Source of the DNA: JBCCFW01 sp039029535
GTDB taxonomy: Bacteria > Acidobacteriota > JBCCFW01
DNA length: 14,008 nucleotides
Direction of reading: 5' to 3'
Assembly: GCA_039029535.1 (NCBI GenBank)
Contig: JBCCFW010000192.1
Coordinates: 1 to 14,008, forward strand
This document shows positions 1 to 8,337 of the stretch, piece after piece. The notes under the pieces are model-generated. The model had not been told where the DNA came from. It saw only the letters and a program-made list of their open reading frames with translations, and ran no database searches. Each line of letters begins with the position of its first letter. Position 1 is the first letter of the stretch. A program made the position numbers and the translations under genes.

Positions 1-180
1 CTATCAGCGACTATTACTACCCAAGAAGTTTATGATGCTTTCTTAGGCGTCTCTGGACCGGCTTTGGACTGCCTCCACGTCACCTTGCGTGACTCGGGCT
101 CTCAGCCGGCCGCGGTCGCTTCCCGGCCGTCGACTCGTCCCTCGCCATGCATCTGGGCGGGCACTCTTCAGGGGCGATTC
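1..180. other. Upstream region of sucC with an AT-rich left edge
   Basis: No gene is supported here. By my count the first 50 bases contain 20 G or C, far below the surrounding sequence. From about base 50 the composition returns to GC-rich. The region should hold the promoter of the sucC gene block, but I see no convincing -35/-10 pair and no sigma-54 type element. A purine-rich AGGGG at 170-174 sits 6 bases before the GTG at 181 and is the likely ribosome-binding site for sucC. The AT-rich edge may be a true promoter region, the end of a foreign segment, or a contig-end artefact. Confidence 0.5.
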
Positions 181-1364
<1,184 letters not shown>

Positions 1365-1368
<4 letters not shown>

Positions 1369-2240
1369 GCATCCTCGTCGACAAGGACACGCGCGTCGTC
1401 GTTCAGGGCCTCACCGGCCGGCAGGGTCAGTACCACGCCGGCTTGATGAAGGAGTACGGCACCCAGGTCGTCGCCGGGACCAGCCCCACCAAGGGCGGCT
1501 CCGAGGTCGACGGCGCACCGATCTTCGACACCGTCGCCGACGCCGTCGAGCAGACCGGTGCGAATGCCTCGGCCATCTTCGTGCCGCCGCCGCTGGCGGC
1601 CGACGCGATCCTCGAGGCCGCCGCGGCCGGCGTCTCGGTCATCGCCTGCATCACCGAGGGCATCCCCGCCGTCGACATGATGCGGGTCAAGGCGCTGCTC
1701 GCCGAGACCGATTCGCGCCTCATCGGCCCCAACTGCCCGGGCGTCATCTCGCCGGGCCGTTGCAAGATCGGCATCATGCCCGGCGACATCCATCGCGAGG
1801 GCAACATCGGCGTCATCTCGCGTTCGGGCACGCTGACCTACGAAGCGGTCGACCAGCTCACCACCCTCGGGTTGGGTCAGAGCACCTGCATCGGCATCGG
1901 CGGTGACCCCATCATCGGCACGAGCTTCGTCGATGCGCTGGCGCTGTTCGAGGCCGACGACGAGACCGAGGCGGTCATCGTCATCGGCGAGATCGGCGGC
2001 CAGGCCGAGCAGCAGGCGGCCGAGTTCATCAAGACGGGCTTCAGCAAGCCCGTCGCCGCCTTCATCGCGGGTCGCACCGCGCCCCCGGGCCGACGCATGG
2101 GCCACGCGGGCGCCATCATCGCCGGCGGGAAGGGAACCGCCGACGAGAAGTTCGCCGCCCTCGAGGAGGCCGGCGCTGCCATCGCTTACAGCCCTGCCGA
2201 GATCGGCGCCACGCTCAAGTCGGCGCTCGAGTCCCGGTGA
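1365..2240 (+). CDS. sucD: Succinyl-CoA synthetase alpha subunit
   Basis: This subunit binds CoA and carries the phosphohistidine intermediate of succinyl-CoA synthetase. At 291 residues it has family length. The N-terminal CoA-binding Rossmann domain shows VQGLTGRQGQYH (13-24) and the central part IGPNCPGVISPG (120-131). The GGDPIIGTSF segment (179-188) is typical of the ligase domain. The phosphorylated histidine is H247 in GHAGAI (E. coli H246). Translation starts at a GTG whose bases are shared with the sucC stop (GTGA overlap), which points to translational coupling and equal synthesis of the two subunits. A near-perfect hairpin lies between its stop and ndk. Confidence 0.97.
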
Positions 2241-2270
2241 AGCGGCAACCTCATCGTTCGTGATCAACTC

Positions 2271-2290
2271 GGCGTGGCCGTGGCCGCGCC
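2271..2290 (+). promoter_or_regulatory. Near-perfect hairpin between sucD and ndk
   Basis: GGCGTGGCC (2271-2279) and GGCCGCGCC (2282-2290) are inverted copies with one G-U wobble and two central bases, so a folded RNA would probably open to a 4-6 base loop. It ends three bases before the purine-rich GAGGA (2294-2298) that should be the ndk ribosome site. There is no T run after it, so it is not a classic intrinsic terminator. It could be an RNA-processing or stability element that sets ndk output relative to sucCD. It may also be chance in a GC-rich spacer. Confidence 0.3.
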
Positions 2291-2305
2291 GCCGAGGACT
2301 AGACC

Positions 2306-2728
2306 GTGGCCGTCCAGAGAACCCTGACCATCATCAAGCCCGACGCCGTCGCCAAGGGAGCGGCCGGAGCCATCCTCGCTCGCCTGAACGAGGAGGGCTT
2401 CCGCGTGGTCGCCATGAAGCAGCTCCATCTCAGTCAGCGTGAGGCCGAAGGCTTCTACGCCGTGCATCGTGAGCGGCCGTTCTTCGGTGAGCTCACCGAG
2501 TTCATGTCGTCCGGCCCGTGCTGTCCCGCCGTGCTCGAGCGGGACGACGCCATCACCAAGCTCCGCGAGGTGATGGGCGCGACCAACCCTGCCGAGGCCG
2601 CCGACGGGACGATCCGGAAGCTCTTCGCCGAGGACATCGGCAAGAACGCCATCCACGGCTCGGATGCTCCCGAGACCGCGGCGACCGAGATCGCCTACTT
2701 CTTCGCCGGCACCGAGCTCCTCGGCTGA
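2306..2728 (+). CDS. ndk: Nucleoside diphosphate kinase
   Basis: Ndk transfers the gamma phosphate between nucleoside triphosphates and diphosphates through a phosphohistidine. The protein is 140 residues, the normal length. It starts RTLTIIKPDAV (residues 5-15), the family signature, and has the NAIHGSD active-site motif with H117 as the phosphorylated residue, the same number as in E. coli. Other family residues such as HRERPFF (54-60) and SGP (69-71) are in place. The start is GTG at 2306, with GAGGA at 2294-2298. It lies 65 bases after sucD, an order seen in many bacteria. Ndk of Pseudomonas has been reported to associate with succinyl-CoA synthetase, so the linkage makes sense functionally. 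Confidence 0.97.
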   Translation: MAVQRTLTIIKPDAVAKGAAGAILARLNEEGFRVVAMKQLHLSQREAEGFYAVHRERPFFGELTEFMSSGPCCPAVLERDDAITKLREVMGATNPAEAADGTIRKLFAEDIGKNAIHGSDAPETAATEIAYFFAGTELLG

Positions 2729-2733
2729 GCGGG

Positions 2734-3213
2734 ATGGTGCATCGCGAAGGGCGTCGGGCCCCGATTCTCGGAGCGGGAGTGATCGTCATCGCTCTCGGTC
2801 TCCTGGCCACCACGGCCTGCCGTGCTCCCGAGCCGGCAGCCACCGGCGGAGTGGCCCGCGCCGTCGCGACCGTCCCCGACCTGGAGCGCCTGCCTCCGGG
2901 TCGCTGGGCCGACTTCACCGACCTCCCCGGCGTCACGGGCTTCGCCGAGCTCACCGACGCCGGTCGTTCGGAGGTGCTGGAGCGCGCCAACTCGACACGC
3001 TGCACCTGCGGCTGTCAGGACCACACGATCAATCACTGCCTGCATCAGCACGCGACCTGTGAAGTGGCCCTGCGGCTGGCCACGGGCTTCGTGGAAGATG
3101 CCAGAGCGTTCGAGAAGACCACCACCGCCTCGGAGCCGCCGAGGAAGGATGCTCCCGAGGAGGACGACGCGACCGCTGCGACCGATCCCACGGGAGAGGA
3201 GAGCCGACCGTGA
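2734..3213 (+). CDS. CxCGC-motif putative lipoprotein
   Basis: A 159-residue protein I can describe but not name. The first 28 residues are a charged start plus a hydrophobic stretch (about 10-28) ending LATTAC, so C29 could be lipidated. The lipobox is imperfect because -3 is T rather than L, V or I. After a Pro/Ala linker comes an acidic helical part, then C90-T-C92-G-C94, then C102 and C109 with H97, H101, H104 and H106 between them. This resembles the PCYCGC or CPCGC cysteine clusters found in small secreted or periplasmic proteins of several phyla, sometimes next to thioredoxin-like domains. A metal-binding or redox role is inference only. The tail from about 125 is acidic and low in complexity. 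The ATG lies five bases after the ndk stop. The stop overlaps the EF-G-like start by four bases (GTGA), so the two are probably coupled. Confidence 0.8.
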   Translation: MVHREGRRAPILGAGVIVIALGLLATTACRAPEPAATGGVARAVATVPDLERLPPGRWADFTDLPGVTGFAELTDAGRSEVLERANSTRCTCGCQDHTINHCLHQHATCEVALRLATGFVEDARAFEKTTTASEPPRKDAPEEDDATAATDPTGEESRP

Positions 3214-5297
3214 AGACCCACAAGACCATTGCCATCCGGAACCTCGCCTTCATCGGACACGGTCAGTGCGGGAAGACGTCCCTGGTCGAGGCCCTGCTCT
3301 TCCAGGGCGGCATGGTCGATCGGCTCGGCACGGTGGAAGCAAAGAACGCGACCACCGACTACTGGGACGACGAGCAAGAGCACGGCATGTCGATCCGGCT
3401 CTCGCTGGCGCATCGCGTGCAGGGTGACACAAAGCTCAACCTCTTCGATTGTCCGGGAGCCGGCAACTTCCAGCACGAGGCGACGCTGGCTCTCGAGAAC
3501 GTCGAGGCGGCGGTCGGGGTCGTCGACGCGGTCTCGGGTGTCGAGGTGCAGACGGCCCGGGCCTGGAAGAACGCGGGCGAGGCCGGCACGCCGGCGCGCT
3601 TCGTCGTCCTCAACAAGATGGACAAGGAGAACGCCGACTTCGAAGTGGCGCTCGACAAGATCCGGACGGGCCTGGGCCGCGAGTGCGCGCCCATCCAGGT
3701 GCCCATCGGCAAGGAAGACGACTTCAAGGGCGTCGTCGATCTCATCACCGGCAAGGCGCACCTCAGCGCGACCGACGGCAGCGGCAAGTCGGAAGAAGCC
3801 GATGCCCCGGCCGACGTGGCCGACGCGGTCTCGACCCACCGCGAAGCCCTGATGGAGATGGTCGCCGAGTCCGACGAGGAGCTCATGGAGACCTTCCTCG
3901 AGGAGGGCGAGCTCACCGAGGCGCAACTCCGCGAGGGCCTGCTCAAGGCCGTGGCGACCGGCCAGGTCTACCCGGTCTGCTGCGCGAGCGCCACGAAGCT
4001 CGTCGGCATCGGCGCGCTCGCGGATGCGCTGGCCGGCGTCGCTCCGGACCCGACCATCCTGGGCGCCCGAAAGTCGGCGGATGGTGAGAGCGAGCGTGAG
4101 CTGTCGGTCGACGCGCCGCTGTCGCTGCAGGTGTTCAAGACCTTGGCGGATCCGTTCGCGGGCCGCGTCACGTTGTTCAAGGTGTACTCGGGCGTGCTCT
4201 CGGGCGACAACGCCCTGCGCAACACGACCAAGGACACGGACGAGCGTTGCTCGGCACCCTCGGTGTTGCAGGGCAAGGAGCAGTCGAAGGTTTCGGAGCT
4301 GCACCCCGGCGACGTGGGCTGCTTCATCAAGCTCAAGGAGACGCTCACCGGCGACACGCTCAGCGACAAGGGCTCGCCCATCGAGTACGGCGTGCCCAAG
4401 AAGTCGGACCCGCCGATGTCCTTCTCGATCCGCGCGGCCAACACCGGCGACGAGGAGAAGATCGGCAACGCGCTCGCCAAGATCGCCGAGGAGGACCAGG
4501 CCATGGTCTTCCGCTTCGACCCGCAGACCAAGGAGATGGTCCTCTCGGGCATGGGCGAGCGGCACGTCGGCAACATCGCCGAGCGGCTCAAGAACCGCTA
4601 CAAGGTCGAGGTCGTCCTGGACACTCCGCGTGTTCCGTACAAGGAGACGATCACCAAGCCGGCGTCGGGCTCCTACCGTCACAAGAAGCAGAGTGGTGGC
4701 TCGGGTCAGTTCGCCGAGGTCCACATGGAGGTCAAGCCGTTGCCCGGTGAGGGCTACGAGTTCGACACCGGCCGGATCTTCGGCGGCTCGATCAGCCAGA
4801 ACTTCTTCAGCTCCATCGACAAGGGCATCCGGCAGGTGCTCGAGTCCGGCCCGCTGTGCAACGCCGAGGTGGTCGACGTCCGCTGCGAGGTCTTCGACGG
4901 CAAGATGCACCCGGTCGATTCGAAGGACGTCGCCTTCCAGATCGCCGGCCGTCAGCTCATGAGGCAGCTCATTCTCGATGCGAAGCCGCAGATCCTCGAG
5001 CCCATCGTCCAGGTGGCGGTGACCGTGCCCGAGGAGTGCATGGGCGACGTCATGGGCGACCTCTCCGGCCGACGTGGCAAGGTCCAGGGCATGGAGGCCG
5101 AGGGTGGCAACCAGGTCATCAAGGCCCAGGTCCCGCTCAAGGAGATGCTCACCTACACGGCGACCCTGAAGTCGATCAGTGGCGGCCGCGGTGACTTCAC
5201 CATGGAGATGGACCACTACGAGCCGGTGCCTTCGAATCTCCAGAAGGAGATCATGGAAGAAGCGGCCAAGCACCGCACGGAGGATGCGGACGCCTGA
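3210..5297 (+). CDS. EF-G-like translational GTPase (EF-G paralogue)
   Basis: A full-length 695-residue elongation-factor-G family GTPase. Domain order is GTPase, beta barrel, two alpha/beta domains, the domain IV arm and the C-terminal domain. G1 is GHGQCGKT (16-23), different from the canonical GHVDAGKTT/GHIDHGKTT. In switch I the usual invariant Thr of GITI is S61 in HGMSIRL. G3 reads DCPGAGNF (80-87) in place of DTPGHVDF, so the catalytic histidine is A84. G4 is intact, NKMD (135-138). Domain IV starts near 477 and contains KQSGGSGQFAEV. Its tip keeps a histidine, H567 in GKMHPVDS, which points to ribosome binding. These features fit the EF-G-like paralogues found beside a normal FusA in several phyla rather than the housekeeping factor, and no str-operon genes are adjacent. 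The role could be translocation under special conditions or ribosome recycling. It starts at a GTG overlapping the lipoprotein stop. A large palindromic element begins at its stop codon. Confidence 0.9.
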   Translation: MKTHKTIAIRNLAFIGHGQCGKTSLVEALLFQGGMVDRLGTVEAKNATTDYWDDEQEHGMSIRLSLAHRVQGDTKLNLFDCPGAGNFQHEATLALENVEAAVGVVDAVSGVEVQTARAWKNAGEAGTPARFVVLNKMDKENADFEVALDKIRTGLGRECAPIQVPIGKEDDFKGVVDLITGKAHLSATDGSGKSEEADAPADVADAVSTHREALMEMVAESDEELMETFLEEGELTEAQLREGLLKAVATGQVYPVCCASATKLVGIGALADALAGVAPDPTILGARKSADGESERELSVDAPLSLQVFKTLADPFAGRVTLFKVYSGVLSGDNALRNTTKDTDERCSAPSVLQGKEQSKVSELHPGDVGCFIKLKETLTGDTLSDKGSPIEYGVPKKSDPPMSFSIRAANTGDEEKIGNALAKIAEEDQAMVFRFDPQTKEMVLSGMGERHVGNIAERLKNRYKVEVVLDTPRVPYKETITKPASGSYRHKKQSGGSGQFAEVHMEVKPLPGEGYEFDTGRIFGGSISQNFFSSIDKGIRQVLESGPLCNAEVVDVRCEVFDGKMHPVDSKDVAFQIAGRQLMRQLILDAKPQILEPIVQVAVTVPEECMGDVMGDLSGRRGKVQGMEAEGGNQVIKAQVPLKEMLTYTATLKSISGGRGDFTMEMDHYEPVPSNLQKEIMEEAAKHRTEDADA

Positions 5298-5399
5298 CTC
5301 GCGGGTCTTTTCGCCCAGGGCGGTGTCGCTGCGTCGCTCGCCTATTCGGAATAGGCGTCGCTCCTGGCTCCTACCCCTGGACGAAAATCCCTCGCGAGT
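5297..5399. repeat. 103-base nested inverted repeat after the EF-G-like gene
   Basis: The outer arms are imperfect inverted copies of about 24 bases (5297-5320 and 5375-5399). They share ACTCGCG, then GG, TTTTCG and CCAGGG in the same order when one arm is reverse-complemented. Near the centre is a perfect 9-base dyad, CGCCTATTC (5339-5347) and GAATAGGCG (5349-5357). A direct repeat GCGTCGCTC flanks it at 5331-5339 and 5355-5363. The element starts on the last base of the EF-G-like stop codon. It could fold as one long hairpin and stop transcription, or it could be a small repeated palindromic element (REP or MITE-like). One copy in this window cannot decide. Confidence 0.6.
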
Positions 5400-5515
5400 G
5401 AGGTTGCTGTCAGGCTTTCGTCCTGATGCTCCTGACTCGAAGCTGTGGTGCTGAGGTGAGATTGCTGGGCCGGTGCGGTAACGTGCCGGCCCTGTTGCGT
5501 TGGAGGGGTGCTGGG

Positions 5516-5941
5516 ATGGAAGAGCTTGTTGAAGAGGTGACGGCTGCGATCCGAAGGTCTGTTCCGGCTCTCGAGAAGAGCTTCGGTGAGGGCGGCATTG
5601 CTGGCTGCTGCCTGCTTCTGGACTGCGACATGATCTCGCTGGGGATGGAGAGTGTCTCCCGCAAGTTCATCGACGAGGCGGAAGACAAGTGGATGCTCTT
5701 CTCGCCAGTCGAATGGGACACGTCGCCTGGGCCGTGCCATTTCTCTCAGGCTGCTGGTCTGCTCGAAGAGACATGCACGGACGCCGGCTACGAGGATCGG
5801 GCACGGGCAGTTGTCGGTGGTCTGGTACGAGCACTCCGGCAAGCCCGCGAGTTGGAGGATGCGCTGCAGCAGGTCTTCTTGCTGATCTACTGCACGGACT
5901 CCGGTGGGGTGTGGGATGAGCTCCACCGAGAGGCCGTGTGA
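5516..5941 (+). CDS. Small protein of unknown function, possibly DUF4303-like
   Basis: A 141-residue soluble protein with no signal peptide or membrane segment. GGAGG at 5502-5506, nine bases before the ATG, supports this start over the open frame upstream. It begins with an acidic amphipathic helix (EELVEEVTAAIRRSV), then a hydrophobic strand AGCCLLLDCDMISLGMES (29-46). A KWMLFSPVEWDTS segment (58-70) follows, then helices to the end. The pattern of an N-terminal helix, a strand and then a WxxxxPxEW-type stretch recalls the DUF4303 family, often found among immunity-type or orphan proteins. That match is from memory and weak. Codons such as CTT, GTT, GAA, GCT and TCT are much commoner than in the neighbours, so recent acquisition is likely. 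It is flanked by inverted-repeat elements on both sides and converges with the minus-strand operon. Confidence 0.7.
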   Translation: MEELVEEVTAAIRRSVPALEKSFGEGGIAGCCLLLDCDMISLGMESVSRKFIDEAEDKWMLFSPVEWDTSPGPCHFSQAAGLLEETCTDAGYEDRARAVVGGLVRALRQARELEDALQQVFLLIYCTDSGGVWDELHREAV

Positions 5942-6081
5942 GAGCTCAATGGGGACGTTGCGTACCAGCGATGGCTCACAGCTGAGGAAGAGTGGGCTAG
6001 CGGCTCGGCCTGACGCACCTGCTCCGTTCCCAAGCTCTCCCTTCCGCCGACATGAGCCGGTCCGCACGGAGTGGCGCAGCG

Positions 6082-6119
6082 GTCAAGGAGCGCGAAGCGC
6101 CCGAAGGCTTGTCCTTGAC
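6082..6119. repeat. Nested stem-loop in the convergent intergenic region
   Basis: GTCAAGGA (6082-6089) and TCCTTGAC (6112-6119) form a perfect 8-base inverted repeat. Inside, GCGC-GAA-GCGC (6090-6100) is a second small hairpin abutting the left arm. The region lies between the convergent unknown gene (ending 5941) and the response regulator (ending 6198), so it could serve as a two-way transcription barrier. There is no clear T run on either side. Confidence 0.45.
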
Positions 6120-6174
6120 GGCAAGCCGCGGAGTGCTACGACTGACGGCAGGCGAAAGGGAAGCGCCCGAGGGC
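6094..6174. repeat. Direct repeat pair GAAGCGCCCGA(A/G)GGC
   Basis: Two copies of a 15-base unit, GAAGCGCCCGAAGGC (6094-6108) and GAAGCGCCCGAGGGC (6160-6174), differ at one base and start 66 bases apart. Both are followed within about 10 bases by TGTCC. Between them TGACGGCA also occurs twice (in 6115-6125 and 6143-6152). No open frame of this region looks real. It may be a fragment of an intergenic repeat family. Confidence 0.45.
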
Positions 6175-6197
6175 CTCGGCTGTCCAGCCAACGAGGC

Positions 6198-7580
6198 TTA
6201 CTTCAGCCCCAGGTCGCGCATCTTGTTGAGCAGGGTCTTGTAAGACACGCCCAGCAGCTCGGCGGCCTTGGTCTTGTTACCCTCGCGCTCCTGCAAGGCG
6301 TCCTGGATCTTGAGCTCCTCGACCAGCGAAGCCGCGCGGGACGCGACCTCCTGCAAGGGGCCGTCGAAGTCCACGAGGTCGCGGATGCGATCGCGGTTCG
6401 GGCCGCTGCGCTCGGCCAACATGAAGTCGTCGGCTTCCAGGGTGGGGGAGTCCGCCAGGATCGCCGCGCGCTCGATGGCGTTCTCCAGCTCGCGGACGTT
6501 GCCCGGCCAGTGGTGTGCCTCCAAGCACTCCAGCGCACCGTCGGAGAGCTTCAAGCCCGGGCGACCGAGTTGACGCGAGAACTTCGACAGGAAGTGCGAG
6601 GCCAGCAAGGGGATGTCCTCGCGACGTCGCGCCAACGACGGGATCTCCAGCGGGAACACCGACAGCCGGTAGTACAGGTCCTCACGGAAGCGACCGGCCG
6701 CCACCTCCTTGGCCAGGTCGCGGTTGGTCGCCGTGACGATGCGGACGTCGACCTCCAAGGTGCGCGTGCCGCCGACTCGCTCGAAGCTCTTCTCCTGCAA
6801 GACCCGCAGGAGCTTCGCCTGCACCGACGCCGCGATGTCGCCGATCTCGTCGAGGAAGAGCGTGCCGCCCTCCGCGAGCTCGAAGCGCCCCGCCTTCCGA
6901 CTGCTCGCTCCGGTATAGGCCCCCTTCTCGTGACCGAAGAGCTCGTTCTCGAGCAGGGTGTCGGGGATGGCCGCACAGTTGATGGCCACGAAGGGCTGGT
7001 CGTGTCGCGGCGAGTGATGATGCACCGAGCGCGCGAACAACTCCTTGCCCGTGCCCGACTCGCCCAGCAGGAGCACTGTCGCGTCGGTGGCCGCGACCTT
7101 GGACACCTCCTGCAAGGCCGTCTTCAAGAGCTCCGACTCGCCGATGATGGTCGGGCCGCCCACGCGATCGCCCAGCGCCTCGCGGAGGACCTCGTTCTCC
7201 CGCTGCAGTCGGTCCTGACGTGCCACTCGCGACACGAGCAGCACGAGGTGGTCGGGATCGACCGGCTTGGCGAGGAAGTCGCAGGCTCCCACCTTCATGG
7301 CCTCGACCGCGAGCTCCACCGTGCCGTACGCCGTCATGACGATGACCGGTTGCTCGGGGTCGGCCGCGAGCGCGGCCTGCAACACCGCCAGACCATCGGC
7401 CTTGGGGAGACGCAGGTCCGTCAGCACGAGGCTGAAGCGACGCGCCTCCAGCATCTCGATCGCCTGCGCACCGTCGCTGGCCTCCTCGATCTCGTGACCC
7501 TCCGCCTCGAGGGTCTTGCGGAGCATGCGCCGCAGGGAGTCCTTGTCTTCGACGATGAGAACCGACACGCACGAGCTCAC
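6198..7580 (-). CDS. NtrC-family sigma-54 dependent response regulator
   Basis: A 460-residue two-component regulator that activates sigma-54 RNA polymerase. The receiver domain (about 5-120) has acidic residues E11 and D12, phospho-acceptor D55, T83 and K105. The AAA+ domain (about 144-375) has Walker A GESGTGKE (173-180), GAYTGA (220-225) for sigma-54 contact and Walker B LFLDEIG (241-247). The C-terminus is a Fis-type helix-turn-helix (about 434-456, NKTKAAELLGVSYKTLLNKM). All key residues are intact. The start is GTG at 7580, and I see no good Shine-Dalgarno. It is the last gene of the minus-strand pilin cluster. A sigma-54 promoter candidate lies before the first gene of that cluster, so it may control the operon as PilR does. 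No histidine kinase lies in the window. The exact orthologue (PilR, NtrC, ZraR or other) is not decided. Confidence 0.95.
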   Translation of the reverse strand: MSSCVSVLIVEDKDSLRRMLRKTLEAEGHEIEEASDGAQAIEMLEARRFSLVLTDLRLPKADGLAVLQAALAADPEQPVIVMTAYGTVELAVEAMKVGACDFLAKPVDPDHLVLLVSRVARQDRLQRENEVLREALGDRVGGPTIIGESELLKTALQEVSKVAATDATVLLLGESGTGKELFARSVHHHSPRHDQPFVAINCAAIPDTLLENELFGHEKGAYTGASSRKAGRFELAEGGTLFLDEIGDIAASVQAKLLRVLQEKSFERVGGTRTLEVDVRIVTATNRDLAKEVAAGRFREDLYYRLSVFPLEIPSLARRREDIPLLASHFLSKFSRQLGRPGLKLSDGALECLEAHHWPGNVRELENAIERAAILADSPTLEADDFMLAERSGPNRDRIRDLVDFDGPLQEVASRAASLVEELKIQDALQEREGNKTKAAELLGVSYKTLLNKMRDLGLK

Positions 7581-7656
7581 TGAGACGGCACGACGGACAG
7601 AGTCGTGGCCGGCATCATGTCAAACGCGTCGGGGGGCGGGCTCTCGGCCCAATGAC

Positions 7657-8313
7657 CTACCGGCGAGAGCTGAGAGCGGTGAGCTCCTTCTGGGCCGCCG
7701 CCTGACGAGCCTGAGCCTCGGCCATGGCCGCCTTGATCTCGTCGCGCGTGCGCGGCCCATCCCTGCCGGCGAGGCTGCGGAGGTAGGGGTTGCTCGCTGC
7801 GAGCTGCTCGCGACGGAGCTTCTCGAGCTCGGCCTTCGAGTCGGTGAGCTCCTGGCGGAAGTACGCGACCTCACCGTCGTTGGGATCGAGGTTGGTCGGG
7901 GCGTACCAGTTGGCATTCGGCTGGTTCGCCGCAGCGGCCTCGTTGCCGGGGGTCGCCGGCTGGGTGCTCGTCCTCGCGGGCGTTCGCGCCGTGCGGATGG
8001 CTCCGCCCCCGCCGCCCGAGACCGTGCTGAAGCCCGAGCCGCGGGAGGCACGCAGTGCCTGGAGGTCGGCCAGGGTGAAGACCTTGCCGCTGGGGAAGGA
8101 GGTCTTCGGACGCGCGGTGGTGCCGGCTGGACGCGCGACCTGGCGAGGAGCGGACCCACCTCGGCGAGCCTCGGCGGCACGTTGCGAGCTCTCCGTGCGC
8201 TGGGCTCCGATGCGAACGATGGAGGGCGGATCACTCTCGGCGACGGCCGGTCCGGCCAGGGTCGAGACGACCAGGGCGTTGAGCGCGAGCAGCGTCACTG
8301 AGGAGCGAGTCAT
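7657..8313 (-). CDS. Secreted protein of unknown function with C-terminal coiled coil
   Basis: A 218-residue protein I do not recognise. Residues 1-25 form a Sec-type signal peptide (hydrophobic LLALNALVVSTLA, cleavage likely after AVA at 25). Residues 30-75 are basic and Ser/Ala/Arg-rich. A short KVFTLADLQALRASRG helix (77-92) precedes a Gly/Thr/Pro-rich linker (96-124). The last part is charged and helical (about 146-173 and 189-216) and could form a coiled coil. GGAGG seven bases upstream of the ATG supports the start. It follows the PilX-like gene by 24 bases and precedes the regulator by 76, inside the minor-pilin operon. A periplasmic or envelope helper role for the pilins is possible, but it rests on position only. 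Confidence 0.8.
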   Translation of the reverse strand: MTRSSVTLLALNALVVSTLAGPAVAESDPPSIVRIGAQRTESSQRAAEARRGGSAPRQVARPAGTTARPKTSFPSGKVFTLADLQALRASRGSGFSTVSGGGGGAIRTARTPARTSTQPATPGNEAAAANQPNANWYAPTNLDPNDGEVAYFRQELTDSKAELEKLRREQLAASNPYLRSLAGRDGPRTRDEIKAAMAEAQARQAAAQKELTALSSRR

Positions 8314-8337
8314 CGAGTTGCCTCCAGCGTGTCGGCT

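Noticed and set aside
64..180. Upstream extension of sucC to the ATG at 64
   Set aside because: The extra 39 residues have no family counterpart, and the GTG at 181 gives the conserved start with a ribosome site.
2518..2733. Upstream extension of the lipoprotein frame into ndk
   Set aside because: It overlaps ndk in another frame, and the signal peptide begins properly at the ATG at 2734.
3045..5273. A 742-residue open frame antisense to the EF-G-like gene
   Set aside because: It is a shadow of a strongly GC3-biased gene. The sense strand has clear GTPase motifs and the antisense product is a low-complexity His/Leu/Arg-rich string without a domain.
5904..7583. A 559-residue plus-strand open frame over the response regulator
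   Set aside because: The minus strand has a complete receiver, AAA+ and helix-turn-helix protein. The plus product is Arg/Leu/Gln-rich and featureless.
7618..7623. TTGACA on the minus strand before the response regulator as a -35 box
   Set aside because: No reasonable -10 hexamer is found at 16-18 bases, so it is not supported as a promoter.
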